Shown here one piece after another: positions 55,810-64,000 of a stretch of 64,000 nt of DNA. Origin of the DNA: Phocaeicola paurosaccharolyticus JCM 15092 (GTDB lineage Bacteria > Bacteroidota > Bacteroidia > Bacteroidales > Bacteroidaceae); assembly GCF_000613805.1 (NCBI RefSeq), contig NZ_BAJR01000002.1, forward strand, positions 124,001-188,000, read 5' to 3'. The translations under genes and the position numbers were made by a program. The notes under the pieces were generated by a model. It was not told the origin of the DNA and did not search any database. It was given only the letters and a program-made list of their open reading frames with translations. The first letter of the stretch is position 1. Each line of letters begins with the position of its first letter.

Positions 55810-56373
55810 ATGAAAAAAAGTGACATTTATACTAGAAAAGGAGATAGCGGCTCTACATCATTAGTTGGTGGAGTAAGAGTTCCTAAAACTCATGTACGTC
55901 TTGAAGCCTATGGTACTGTGGATGAGCTGAATTCTCATCTAGGTCTGCTTGAAACTTATTTAACAGAAGATAGAGACAAGGATTTAGTCCTGTTTATCCA
56001 GCATAAGCTCTTCTCTATAGGATCATATCTAGCAACTGACCCTGATCAGACAGAATATAAACCGCAGTCAAAGCTTTTTGCTGAGGATATAGTGAGGCTG
56101 GAAAATGAAATTGATGCGATTGATGAGACCCTTCCTAAGATGACAGCATTTATAATACCTGGTGGATGTCGTGCCTCTGCTCAGGCTCATGTATGCAGAA
56201 CAGTCTGTAGACGTGCTGAGAGACGTATTTGGGTACTGAAATCTGATCAGGATATTGATGAACTTATAACTACTTTTATTAATAGATTGTCTGATTATCT
56301 ATTTATTTTATCAAGGAGATTAAATTTATTAACAAATAGAAGTGAAGTTTTTTGGAATAAAAGTTGCAAATGA
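55810..56373 (+). CDS. PduO-type cob(I)yrinic acid a,c-diamide adenosyltransferase
   Basis: It transfers the adenosyl group of ATP to cob(I)alamin to form coenzyme B12. The ATP-binding N-terminus is [53 protein letters not shown] and a C-terminal [12 protein letters not shown] complete the family signature. The 187-aa length is normal. It is probably co-transcribed with the preceding methyltransferase-like gene. Confidence 0.94.
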   Translation: MKKSDIYTRKGDSGSTSLVGGVRVPKTHVRLEAYGTVDELNSHLGLLETYLTEDRDKDLVLFIQHKLFSIGSYLATDPDQTEYKPQSKLFAEDIVRLENEIDAIDETLPKMTAFIIPGGCRASAQAHVCRTVCRRAERRIWVLKSDQDIDELITTFINRLSDYLFILSRRLNLLTNRSEVFWNKSCK

Positions 56374-56393
56374 CAAAAAATAATATACTTTTG
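56364..56393 (+). promoter_or_regulatory. Promoter of the DUF2795 gene
   Basis: TTGC (56364-56367), 18 bp, then TACTTTTG (56386-56393), a TAnnTTTG match. It lies 48 bp before the ATG at 56441 and overlaps the end of the adenosyltransferase gene. Confidence 0.6.
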
Positions 56394-56440
56394 CGGCAAA
56401 TAAAAAAATCATATTATTTTAATACTAAAACGGGAATACT

Positions 56441-56662
56441 ATGTATTGGACATTAGAATTGGCCTCAAAATTAGAAGATGCTCCATGGCCTGCTACAAAA
56501 GATGAGCTAATTGATTATGCAATGCGTTCTGGCGCACCTCTTGAAGTTATCGAAAATTTGCAGGAGATGGAGGATGAAGGTGAAATATATGAGAGTATAG
56601 AGGATATTTGGCCTGATTACCCAAGCAAAGAAGATTTCTTCTTTAACGAAGAGGAATATTAA
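56441..56662 (+). CDS. DUF2795-domain protein
   Basis: A 73-aa acidic protein, MYWTLELASKLEDAPWPATKDELIDYAMRSG, matching the DUF2795 fold, which is similar to the DNA-binding or PrtD-like Bacteroidetes small proteins seen in most genomes of the order. The acidic C-terminus (EEEY) is typical. Its function is unknown. It has its own promoter and terminator. Confidence 0.88.
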   Translation: MYWTLELASKLEDAPWPATKDELIDYAMRSGAPLEVIENLQEMEDEGEIYESIEDIWPDYPSKEDFFFNEEEY

Positions 56663-56698
56663 TTGAATTTAATTATTCTAACTATATCTTTATATACA

Positions 56699-56727
56699 AA
56701 ACCTGACTCTTTTTGTCGGGTTTTTTT
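56699..56727 (+). terminator. Terminator of the DUF2795 gene
   Basis: AAACCTGAC and GTCGGGTTT (one G-U pair) enclose a T-rich loop and are followed by four more T. It lies 36 bp past the stop. Confidence 0.8.
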
Positions 56728-56864
56728 GTTATGACAAGCGGGCAAACAATTATTGCATAACATTGTTATAGTTTAAATTAGGTTTGACTTAATATTAGTT
56801 TATCTATACTATTCATTCCGCTTTTTGTCTTTTTTTATTGTAAAATTCACTAAAATTGAAAGTC

Positions 56865-57440
56865 ATGAAAAAGTTTGTGTTATTTTTTGCTCTTGTAGCT
56901 ATGCTATTTATAAGCGTACCGGCAAATGCACAATTAAAATTCGGTGTAAAGGGAGGTTTGAATATCTCTAAATTGAATATCTCTGAAAGCGCATTATCTA
57001 CAGATAATAGAACAGGATGGTTTATCGGGCCTATGGCTGAGTTTACAATTCCTATCGTTGGATTGGGTGTAGATGCTGCTGCTCTCTATTCGCAGTCTAA
57101 ATTATCTGCTGATGGATCTGATGCAACACTAAAGAGCATTGAGGTTCCAGTTAACTTAAAAATGTCTTTCGGATTGGGTAGCACACTTGGAGCATATATT
57201 GCAGCAGGTCCTCAGTTCGGATTTAACATAGGCGACAAATGGGATTCAATCTTACACCTGAAGAAGAATACTACAACATTCAATGTAGGTGCAGGTGTGA
57301 AACTGATAAATCATATCCAAGCCGGAGTAAACTACAATTTTGCACTAGGCAACACAGCAACTATTAAGGATACTCTTCATAATATAGATTTTGATGCAAA
57401 AAATAATACTTGGCAAGTTTCCTTGGCATACATCTTCTAA
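56865..57440 (+). CDS. Outer membrane beta-barrel protein (PorT/OMP_b-brl family)
   Basis: A 191-aa exported protein. A signal peptide ends at ANA-Q. FGVKGGLNISKLNI, WFIGPMAEFTIPIVGLGVDAAALYSQ and a C-terminal aromatic strand (NTWQVSLAYIF) match small eight-stranded outer-membrane barrels of Bacteroidetes. The ATG at 56865 gives a standard signal peptide. It lies 22 bp before priA, which need not imply a functional link. Confidence 0.85.
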   Translation: MKKFVLFFALVAMLFISVPANAQLKFGVKGGLNISKLNISESALSTDNRTGWFIGPMAEFTIPIVGLGVDAAALYSQSKLSADGSDATLKSIEVPVNLKMSFGLGSTLGAYIAAGPQFGFNIGDKWDSILHLKKNTTTFNVGAGVKLINHIQAGVNYNFALGNTATIKDTLHNIDFDAKNNTWQVSLAYIF

Positions 57441-57462
57441 ATTATATTTGTAATTTAGCGGC

Positions 57463-59925
57463 ATGAAAAAGTATGTCGATGTAATATTGCCGCTTCCTTT
57501 ATCAAACCTATATACATATTCCCTTGCTGAAGAGATGCAAGAGGATGTGGATGTAGGTTTTCGTGTTGTTGTACCTTTCGGTAAAAAGAAATATTATACT
57601 GCTATTGTAGCAAAGGTACATTATGACAAGCCACAGGAATATGAAGTGAAAGAGGTGAGTGAGGTACTCGACAATCATCCTATCATTCTTGCCGATCAGC
57701 TGGAACTGTGGAGATGGATAGCATCATATTATCTTTGTACTCTTGGTGATGTATATAAGGCTGCTATACCATCAGGACTCAAGATTGAGAGCGAGACTGT
57801 AATAGTATATAATAAAGAGTTTGAAGCATCATCCCCTCTATCTGATAAAGAGCAGAAGGTACTCGATATACTTGAAAATGATAATGAGCTATGTATCAAT
57901 CTGCTTGAGAAATATAGTGGCATAAAAAATATCCTTAGGATAGTAAATCACCTGCTCGATAAAGAGGCTGTTTTTATAAAAGAGGAGTTAAAGAACAACT
58001 ACAAACCAAAAGTAGAGGCTCGTGTACGTCTTGTGGATAACACTCTTGATGAAGATAGATTGAATGCCATTTTTGATTCATTGAGCAGAGCCCAGAAACA
58101 GCAGGCAATGCTGATGAAATTCATTGAACTTTCACAATGGTTCTCCGACAAGAATCTTCAAAAGGAGGTCTCAAAAGCTGAACTTATTCAGAAGAGCGGA
58201 TTCTCGGCTGCTATATTTAGAGAACTGGAGAAGAAGAATATTCTTGAGACCTATTTCCATGAGATAGGAAGAATATCCGATTCAAAGATAGAACTTTCTG
58301 AGGTGAACACTCTGAATGATTTTCAGGTTTATGCCTACAACTCCATTATTGATAGTTTCAATAAAAGAGATGTGTGCCTTCTGCATGGGGTAACATCAAG
58401 TGGTAAAACAGAAATTTATATTAATCTTATACATAAAGTACTCCAAGCCGGTAAACAGGTCCTGTATCTGCTTCCAGAAATAGCTCTTACTACACAGATA
58501 ACAGAACGTCTCAAAAAAGTGTTCGGAGACAGACTTGGCATATACCACTCTAAGTTTTCGGATGCAGAGAGGGTAGAAATATGGCAGAAACAACTTACAG
58601 AAAAGCAATATGATGTTATCTTGGGTGTGAGATCTTCAATTTTTCTGCCGTTTACAAATCTGGGACTTGTGATTATAGATGAGGAACATGAGAATTCCTA
58701 TAAACAGCAAGATCCTGCTCCAAGATATCATGCCAGAAGTGCAGCAATAATGCTTGCTTCACGATTTCAATCAAAAGTATTGCTCGGAACAGCTACACCA
58801 AGTGTGGAGAGTTATTACAATGCTCTTACCGGCAAGTATGCACTTGTAGAACTTAATGAGAGATATAAAGATCTTGAGTTGCCTCACATAGAGCTGGTAG
58901 ACATAAAAGAGCTTGCGCGCAAAAAGATGATGACAGGACCATTCTCGCCGATACTAATCAAAAATATTCGAGAAGCTCTGGAGAGGAAAGAGCAAGTTAT
59001 ACTCTTTCAGAACAGACGTGGCTTTGCTCCAATAATAGAGTGCAGCGTATGCGGTTGGGTGCCAAAATGCAAGAACTGTGATGTGAGCCTTACTTATCAT
59101 AAAAACCGGAGTATGCTTACATGTCACTATTGTGGATACACCTATCAAATGCCTACTGTATGTCCTGCTTGTGGAAATGTGGACCTTAAGAACAGGGGAT
59201 ATGGAACAGAGAGGATAGAGGATGATGTAGAGAAGCTATTCCCAGAAGCTAAGGTGGCAAGGATGGACCTCGACACTACACGTACACGTAATTCTTATGA
59301 AAATATCATATCTGACTTTGAGAATGGCAATATAGATATACTTATTGGTACACAGATGATATCTAAAGGCCTTGATTTTGATAATGTTAGCATAGTAGGT
59401 ATACTAAATGCCGATAATCTTCTTAACTATCCCGATTTCAGAAGTTATGAAAGAGCATTCCAGCTTATGGCTCAGGTTGCAGGAAGGGCAGGAAGAAAAT
59501 ATAAGAGAGGACTTGTTATATTGCAGACCAAGTCAGCAGAAGTGCCTGTTATTTCTCAGGTAATCAACAACGATTACCAAGGAATGTATAATGATCAGAT
59601 TGAAGAGAGGGAGGCATTTAAATATCCACCGTTTTATAAACTGATATGTGTTTATGTGAAACATCGTAATGAAGATGTTACCGTAAGAGCTGCAGAAACT
59701 ATAGCCGGAATATTACGTACAGGACTTGGAAACAGGATACTTGGGCCCGATAAGCCTGCTGTGGCTAGGGTACAGAATCTATTTATTCGCAAAATTCTTT
59801 TAAAGATAGATAATCGCATATCTATTGCCAAGGTACGTGATTACTTGGTCTCTGTACAGAAAAGCATTGTTGCAGATGAGGCTTTCAGATCGGTAACGAT
59901 ATATTATGATGTTGATCCAATGTAA
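57463..59925 (+). CDS. priA: Primosomal protein N' (replication restart helicase)
   Basis: PriA reloads the replisome at stalled forks. Its 820 aa contain a 3'-DNA-end-binding domain (about 1-100) and a helicase domain beginning with Walker A HGVTSSGKTE near residue 308 and Walker B DEEH at 406-409. Two zinc-binding clusters occur near 527-565, with Cys pairs in CSVCGWVPKCKNC, CHYCGYTY and CPACG. The C-terminal helicase motifs GTQMISKGLDFDN and QVAGRAGRKYKRG are conserved. The start gives the full N-terminal domain. Confidence 0.96.
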   Translation: MKKYVDVILPLPLSNLYTYSLAEEMQEDVDVGFRVVVPFGKKKYYTAIVAKVHYDKPQEYEVKEVSEVLDNHPIILADQLELWRWIASYYLCTLGDVYKAAIPSGLKIESETVIVYNKEFEASSPLSDKEQKVLDILENDNELCINLLEKYSGIKNILRIVNHLLDKEAVFIKEELKNNYKPKVEARVRLVDNTLDEDRLNAIFDSLSRAQKQQAMLMKFIELSQWFSDKNLQKEVSKAELIQKSGFSAAIFRELEKKNILETYFHEIGRISDSKIELSEVNTLNDFQVYAYNSIIDSFNKRDVCLLHGVTSSGKTEIYINLIHKVLQAGKQVLYLLPEIALTTQITERLKKVFGDRLGIYHSKFSDAERVEIWQKQLTEKQYDVILGVRSSIFLPFTNLGLVIIDEEHENSYKQQDPAPRYHARSAAIMLASRFQSKVLLGTATPSVESYYNALTGKYALVELNERYKDLELPHIELVDIKELARKKMMTGPFSPILIKNIREALERKEQVILFQNRRGFAPIIECSVCGWVPKCKNCDVSLTYHKNRSMLTCHYCGYTYQMPTVCPACGNVDLKNRGYGTERIEDDVEKLFPEAKVARMDLDTTRTRNSYENIISDFENGNIDILIGTQMISKGLDFDNVSIVGILNADNLLNYPDFRSYERAFQLMAQVAGRAGRKYKRGLVILQTKSAEVPVISQVINNDYQGMYNDQIEEREAFKYPPFYKLICVYVKHRNEDVTVRAAETIAGILRTGLGNRILGPDKPAVARVQNLFIRKILLKIDNRISIAKVRDYLVSVQKSIVADEAFRSVTIYYDVDPM

Positions 59926-59937
59926 GAATTTTAGATA

Positions 59938-60405
59938 ATGAAAAAGATATTATTTGTCTGTTTAGGAAATATATGTCGTTCTTGTACTGCAGAAGAGGTG
60001 TTTAGAGTGCTTGCTGAAAAAGAGGGACATAGTGATCTTATTATTGACTCTGCAGGTATTCTGAGTTACCATCGTGGAGAACTGCCTGATCCTAGAATGC
60101 GGATGCATGCCTCAAGTAGAGGGTATAATCTTACACATAAGTCTCGTCCTATAGTGACAGACGATTTCTTTGAATTTGATATGATTATCGGTATGGATGA
60201 TAGTAATATTGATAGACTAAAAGAGAAGGCGCCCGATGTAAAAACTCAGGATAAGATATTCAGGATGACTGATTTCTGTATAGATAAAGTTGTTGATTAT
60301 GTTCCCGACCCATATTATGGAGGAGCACAAGGTTTCGAAAATGTAATAGATATCCTAGAAGACTCATGTAAGGGACTTCTAGAAAAAATAACTCGGAATA
60401 GATGA
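59938..60405 (+). CDS. Low molecular weight protein-tyrosine phosphatase
   Basis: A 155-aa phosphatase of the Wzb/Etp type that reverses tyrosine phosphorylation. The catalytic P-loop CLGNICRS places the nucleophile at Cys8 and the Arg at 14; the general acid is the Asp in DYVPDPYYGG. It starts 12 bp after priA, so it probably shares its transcript. A very long perfect inverted repeat begins right at its stop. Confidence 0.93.
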   Translation: MKKILFVCLGNICRSCTAEEVFRVLAEKEGHSDLIIDSAGILSYHRGELPDPRMRMHASSRGYNLTHKSRPIVTDDFFEFDMIIGMDDSNIDRLKEKAPDVKTQDKIFRMTDFCIDKVVDYVPDPYYGGAQGFENVIDILEDSCKGLLEKITRNR

Positions 60406-60406
60406 T

Positions 60407-60455
60407 TTGAAGTGCACCCCAAAGTTTGGACAAGAAACTTTGGGGTGCACTTCAA
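60407..60455. repeat. Perfect 21-bp inverted repeat after the phosphatase gene
   Basis: The arms are 60407-60427 and 60435-60455, beginning TTGAAGTGCACCCC and ending GGGGTGCACTTCAA, with a 7-nt loop GGACAAG. It is much longer than a normal terminator and lacks a long T-run. The GTGCACCCCAAAGTTTGGACA part resembles the ends of IS3-like elements, so it may be a miniature element or IS remnant acting as a bidirectional terminator. Confidence 0.8.
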
Positions 60456-60494
60456 TAAATGGTATTAGTCTCATTAATTAGCTCAGGATGATTT

Positions 60495-62207
60495 TTATTT
60501 ATATGAGTATAACTTAACGTGTAGTATTTTAAAGTCGTCTACCGATATTCGTGCATGGCGTCCTTGATGGTCTTGATCACCATTAAATCTGCGTATGCGC
60601 TCAATCTTGCCCTCCTTATCCATATTAACCTCGTCAACATAGCCTATTCCTATACGGTAATCTTTGTTCCACCTCTCTTCTGAATCTCTTTTTTTACCAC
60701 CGTTGTTAATGAAACCATCTTCACCAAGTTCCACTTTCATTGCAGTTTTACTGCCATCTTCCTGGAAGGTTACAACGATTCCACTTCCTGCAATTATATA
60801 CTCCATATCCGATAATCTTATAAACAGAGCACCACCTTCAGGCCACTCATTATCTTCCTTAGCACGAGGGTCCCATGGTAGGGTGAAGTAGTGGCTGCAG
60901 GTAAGTTCAACTTTTGGCTCCATCTTAAGAGTTGTTGTTCTTGCCTCTTTATCTAACAATACACCGCGCATTTTGTCGCTACCTTTATATTTCTTTATCA
61001 AAGGCATGAGATCTTGAAGCATCTTGTAGCTTTGCACTAATGGCTTTTTCTCGGAATAGTTATAGTCCTCTATAGAGAATGGACTGAATCCCAATCCATC
61101 CATCTCACCTAGAACATAACATGCACGCACGCCATCATTATCTTCAAGACGAATCTCTGGTATGAATAGTGGGTTGTTGTGCAGCTTATATTGTGCTGTC
61201 CAATCTTTAAACCCCTTATCATAAAGGTCGGGTGCAAGGAAATCTATTGAAGGAGCTGCGCAATGCCATACATCAATGAGATGTGCCAAAGGACCTGCGG
61301 AAGGGTACTCTCCCGGTTTGCGGTTTCGGCTGTTCATTGCAGCATTGACATACATTGGAATGTTGTATATTGACTTACCTCCCTTTGTCATCATCTCCAC
61401 ATATTTTGCATAGTGGTATGCCATGAATATTTCATCAGTCTCAATGCCTTCACCGAAGACCTCACTCCATGTACCTCTCTTTTTTGACCCTGCCTCTTGC
61501 CATCTCTTAAGCATTACAGGGTGAAGCTTTTCTTTGTTTTTTGATAGATATGTAATCAACTCCTCTGGGACCTGCTGACTGAATTTTTTGTTGGCTATAG
61601 CTGAGCAGTCTCTAGCCGATTCCAGCATGCCTATCTCGTTCTCAACCTGAATCATTACAACAGTACCTATCTGTGCATCCTTCTCTTTGATATGACTAAT
61701 CACTCTGTTGAATGCTTTTGAATCAGCTTTCAGTACCTCATCAGAAAAGGCACTTGCAATCTCAAGCGGCTTTCCGTTGCTGGTATAAGCACGAGGAAAT
61801 CTCTTATAGTCACTCTTGAACCATAGAGGAGCATAACAGCTCATACTGTTTTTCCATGCACCGAACCATAGCAAAACCAACCTCAAATCATTTTTCCTAG
61901 CTTCCGAGAGAGTCTCATCCAAAAGAGCAAAGTCGAAAGAACCTTCCTGTGGTTCCAATAAATCCCAATAAACAGGTACTAACACAGTATTCAAGCCGAT
62001 GGCTTTAAGTTTGGGGAAAATTTGCCGAATATCTTTTACCGATGAGGCTGAAGAGTTCCCTAGCTCACCCCCTAGGATAAAAAACGGTTCTTTGTCATAG
62101 TAGAGCTGTATAGAGTTATTTACTTTCTCTATAGAGCTGCGCTGTGCTTTTCCACCTGCAAAGAGTAGTAGTAAGAGTGCAGATGTCAGTAATAGTCGTT
62201 TTTTCAT
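60495..62207 (-). CDS. GH35/GH42-like beta-galactosidase-type glycoside hydrolase
   Basis: An exported 570-aa hydrolase with a signal peptide ending GGKAQ. The TIM-barrel region includes FILGGELGNSS, LVPVYWDLLEPQEGSFDF and VMIQVENEIG (acid/base Glu near 193). FIPEIRLEDNDG supplies the likely nucleophile. The C-terminal part matches the DUF5597-type accessory domain of Bacteroidetes beta-galactosidases. It probably removes galactose or a similar sugar from glycans in the periplasm. It is 5 bp from the 7TM-HD gene and on the same strand. Confidence 0.87.
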   Translation of the reverse strand: MKKRLLLTSALLLLLFAGGKAQRSSIEKVNNSIQLYYDKEPFFILGGELGNSSASSVKDIRQIFPKLKAIGLNTVLVPVYWDLLEPQEGSFDFALLDETLSEARKNDLRLVLLWFGAWKNSMSCYAPLWFKSDYKRFPRAYTSNGKPLEIASAFSDEVLKADSKAFNRVISHIKEKDAQIGTVVMIQVENEIGMLESARDCSAIANKKFSQQVPEELITYLSKNKEKLHPVMLKRWQEAGSKKRGTWSEVFGEGIETDEIFMAYHYAKYVEMMTKGGKSIYNIPMYVNAAMNSRNRKPGEYPSAGPLAHLIDVWHCAAPSIDFLAPDLYDKGFKDWTAQYKLHNNPLFIPEIRLEDNDGVRACYVLGEMDGLGFSPFSIEDYNYSEKKPLVQSYKMLQDLMPLIKKYKGSDKMRGVLLDKEARTTTLKMEPKVELTCSHYFTLPWDPRAKEDNEWPEGGALFIRLSDMEYIIAGSGIVVTFQEDGSKTAMKVELGEDGFINNGGKKRDSEERWNKDYRIGIGYVDEVNMDKEGKIERIRRFNGDQDHQGRHARISVDDFKILHVKLYSYK

Positions 62208-62212
62208 AAATA

Positions 62213-64000
62213 TTATTTTTTTAGTTCAGGATAGCTTATTCTGGCGTGATACATTGTCTTAAGTTTCTCCTTGAATACTGATTTCACATTGGCTATGTCC
62301 ATAAAGGTGATAGGGCACTCCTTAAAATAACCTTCATTGACTTGTGAGTCTACAATCTTGTCGACAAGATTGCTTATGCTCTCTTCGGTATACTCAGGCA
62401 TACTTCTTGATGCTGCCTCAACAGAGTCAGCCATCATCATGATTGCCTGTTCCTTAGTGAAAGGATTAGGACCAGGATATGTAAATATAGATTTGTCGAT
62501 AACCTCATCAGGGTTTTCGTTCTGACATGATATGTAGAAATATTTTGTCACTCCCTTACCATGATGAGTACTTATAAAATCTTTTATTACTTGTGGCAGG
62601 TTATGCTTTTCAGCAAGCTTCAGCCCATCGGTGACATGACTTAACACCACCTGAGCACTCTGCTGGTATGTTAGGTTTTCGTGAGGATTAACTCCGGATT
62701 GGTTCTCTGTAAATAGGGCAGGATTTATGGTCTTCCCTATATCATGGTAAAGGGCTCCCGTTCTTACAAGCTGACTCTTTGCATCAATCCTGTTGGCAGC
62801 TGCAGAAGCAAGGTTGGCAACCTGAAGTGAATGTTGGAATGTGCCTGGAGCTACCTCGGACATCTCTCTTAATATCTTATTATTGATATTCGAAAGTTCT
62901 ACCAATGTTACATTTGATGTGAATCCAAATATTTTCTCAAGGACAAACAGAAGTGGGTATGCAAATAGTAGCAACACTCCGTTTATCATGAAGTATAGAT
63001 ACATTCTTGTGTTCAACCTTGTCAGGTCGTTCTCATTGATAAGTTCCAGGGAGAAGTATAACAAGGCATAACCGACGAATATAAAAAATGCAGTTCGTAT
63101 AAGCTGTGAACGTTGGGATAGTTCGCGTAAACTGTATATTGCTATCATTGATGTTACAACCTGCAACAGTATAAACTCATATGGATACCTTAATGTGATG
63201 GAAGAGAGCATTATTATTGTACATACAATCATAAATGCCGTTCTAGAGTCGAGGAACACTCTTACAATGATAGGTACCATTGCAAAAGGTATGATATATA
63301 CGGTGAACAGATTCTGATCAACCATTAAAGAGGTAAGCACAGGGAAGAACATCACCAATGCAAAGAGAAGAGTCAGTCCACCCTTATGCTGGTAATAATC
63401 TTTTCTGAAAAGTTCAAGGTATATCATGAAACAGAGAATGAATATACTCACAAAAAGAATCTGACCTCCTATGGTCATCCTTATCTCCTGAGCAGAGTCA
63501 CTCTTCTTGCTCCACTCTTTTTTCAATGACTGAAGAATGTTGTATGTACCTTCGTTGACAATCTCTCCTCTGTCGATAATCTTCTGACCGGAAATCACAT
63601 ATCCACTGGCTCCTGATATTGTGGAGAGAAGATCTTTTTTTGCTATATCCGATCTCTCTTTATCGAACTCAACATTTGGGGTGAGATAGTTGTTGAGATT
63701 GCACTTCTGAAGTAGAGTTCTTATTAATTGAAAAGAGGTAGAGCTCATAATTTTCTCGTACGCCTCTTTAACAGTGATCAGTTGAGATACGTTATGGCTA
63801 GATGCTGTTGTGTTATTAACAAGACGGAATGTCTTGATGCTGTCTCCTCTTAGAATGGACATGTCGCTTCCCGAGATGATACCAAGTTTGTACATCTCTT
63901 TCAGCATTTTCTCAATCTGAGTGAAATACTCATAATTGGGGATTATATATTTTAATGTCTTATTATAATCTTCTTTGAATTTTTCTATAGCCTGCTTCTC
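62213..64000 (-). CDS. 7TM-HD phosphohydrolase (PgpH/YqfF-like), 5' end beyond the window
   Basis: A membrane protein with an extracellular N-terminal domain, seven membrane segments (about 63450-62900 on the plus strand) and a cytoplasmic HD domain with GALYHDIGKTINPALF and HVTDGLKLAEKHNLPQVIKDF-ISTHHGKG. The family (7TMR-HDED) includes c-di-AMP phosphodiesterases such as PgpH. The frame stays open from the first ATG at 63907 through the window edge, so the true start lies outside it. Which nucleotide it hydrolyses here cannot be told. Confidence 0.9.
   Translation of the reverse strand, partial: EKQAIEKFKEDYNKTLKYIIPNYEYFTQIEKMLKEMYKLGIISGSDMSILRGDSIKTFRLVNNTTASSHNVSQLITVKEAYEKIMSSTSFQLIRTLLQKCNLNNYLTPNVEFDKERSDIAKKDLLSTISGASGYVISGQKIIDRGEIVNEGTYNILQSLKKEWSKKSDSAQEIRMTIGGQILFVSIFILCFMIYLELFRKDYYQHKGGLTLLFALVMFFPVLTSLMVDQNLFTVYIIPFAMVPIIVRVFLDSRTAFMIVCTIIMLSSITLRYPYEFILLQVVTSMIAIYSLRELSQRSQLIRTAFFIFVGYALLYFSLELINENDLTRLNTRMYLYFMINGVLLLFAYPLLFVLEKIFGFTSNVTLVELSNINNKILREMSEVAPGTFQHSLQVANLASAAANRIDAKSQLVRTGALYHDIGKTINPALFTENQSGVNPHENLTYQQSAQVVLSHVTDGLKLAEKHNLPQVIKDFISTHHGKGVTKYFYISCQNENPDEVIDKSIFTYPGPNPFTKEQAIMMMADSVEAASRSMPEYTEESISNLVDKIVDSQVNEGYFKECPITFMDIANVKSVFKEKLKTMYHARISYPELKK

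Noticed and set aside
60407..60455. Inverted repeat as a complete insertion sequence
   Set aside because: No transposase lies between or next to the arms, and the loop is only 7 nt.

Overview
The window is a piece of a Bacteroidales chromosome. Core genes are AT-rich and several start regions carry the Bacteroides-type promoter (TTTG, about 19 bp, TAnnTTTG). Many products are typical of the group: a long-form IspG, DUF4270 and Kelch lipoproteins, a DUF4382 lipoprotein, the uridine-kinase-like nucleoside kinase, paired FKBP isomerases, a NusG-like UpxY remnant and an NVEALA-family peptide. I cannot name a genus from sequence alone.

Layout. (1) 0.1-18.5 kb is housekeeping: C-terminal processing protease, ispG, purE, gcvH, a PAP2-like membrane protein, rpoN, nucleoside kinase, two FKBP isomerases, sirtuin, rubredoxin, pnp, a TlpA-like lipoprotein, greA, a HIT protein, an epimerase and manC. 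(2) A tRNA-Leu(CAA) at 18609-18692 is the target of a mobilizable element of about 9.9 kb (18694-28551). The element is bounded by a 13-bp direct repeat of the tRNA 3' end. It carries a tyrosine integrase, an excisionase-like HTH protein, a primase/helicase-like protein, a relaxase with its accessory protein, a candidate oriT, an ORF6N protein, and unexplained cargo: a multi-hairpin RNA candidate and four small genes of unknown function. (3) 28.6-48.0 kb looks like an older island. It holds a tightly packed minus-strand operon (beta-propeller lipoprotein, thioredoxin-like lipoprotein, MauE-like membrane protein, signal peptidase I, O-antigen-ligase-like protein, TolC, HlyD and two RND pumps) just downstream of an NVEALA-type cysteine-containing small protein. 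Upstream lie a large transglutaminase/ricin/discoidin-like lipoprotein and a UpxY remnant. The far end carries decayed copies of the thioredoxin-like and MauE-like genes and the C-terminus of a dead integrase. I infer a dedicated maturation and export system for a secreted small protein, carried on an old tRNA-Leu island. (4) 48.4-64 kb returns to chromosomal genes: a LytTR regulator with a degenerate receiver, outer-membrane and lipoproteins, GNAT, a methyltransferase-like protein, the PduO-type adenosyltransferase, a DUF2795 protein, priA, a low-molecular-weight phosphatase, a GH35/42-like hydrolase and a 7TM-HD protein that runs off the right edge.

A striking technical feature is that seven otherwise normal genes (ispG, rpoN, integrase, both RND pumps, HlyD, FadL-like porin) are each interrupted by one frameshift. 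In every case changing one base gives a full-length frame of the expected size, and six of the seven look like the loss of one base, several of them in short homopolymers. Since ispG and rpoN are included, residual sequencing or assembly indels are the simplest explanation, but real mutations cannot be excluded from this sequence.
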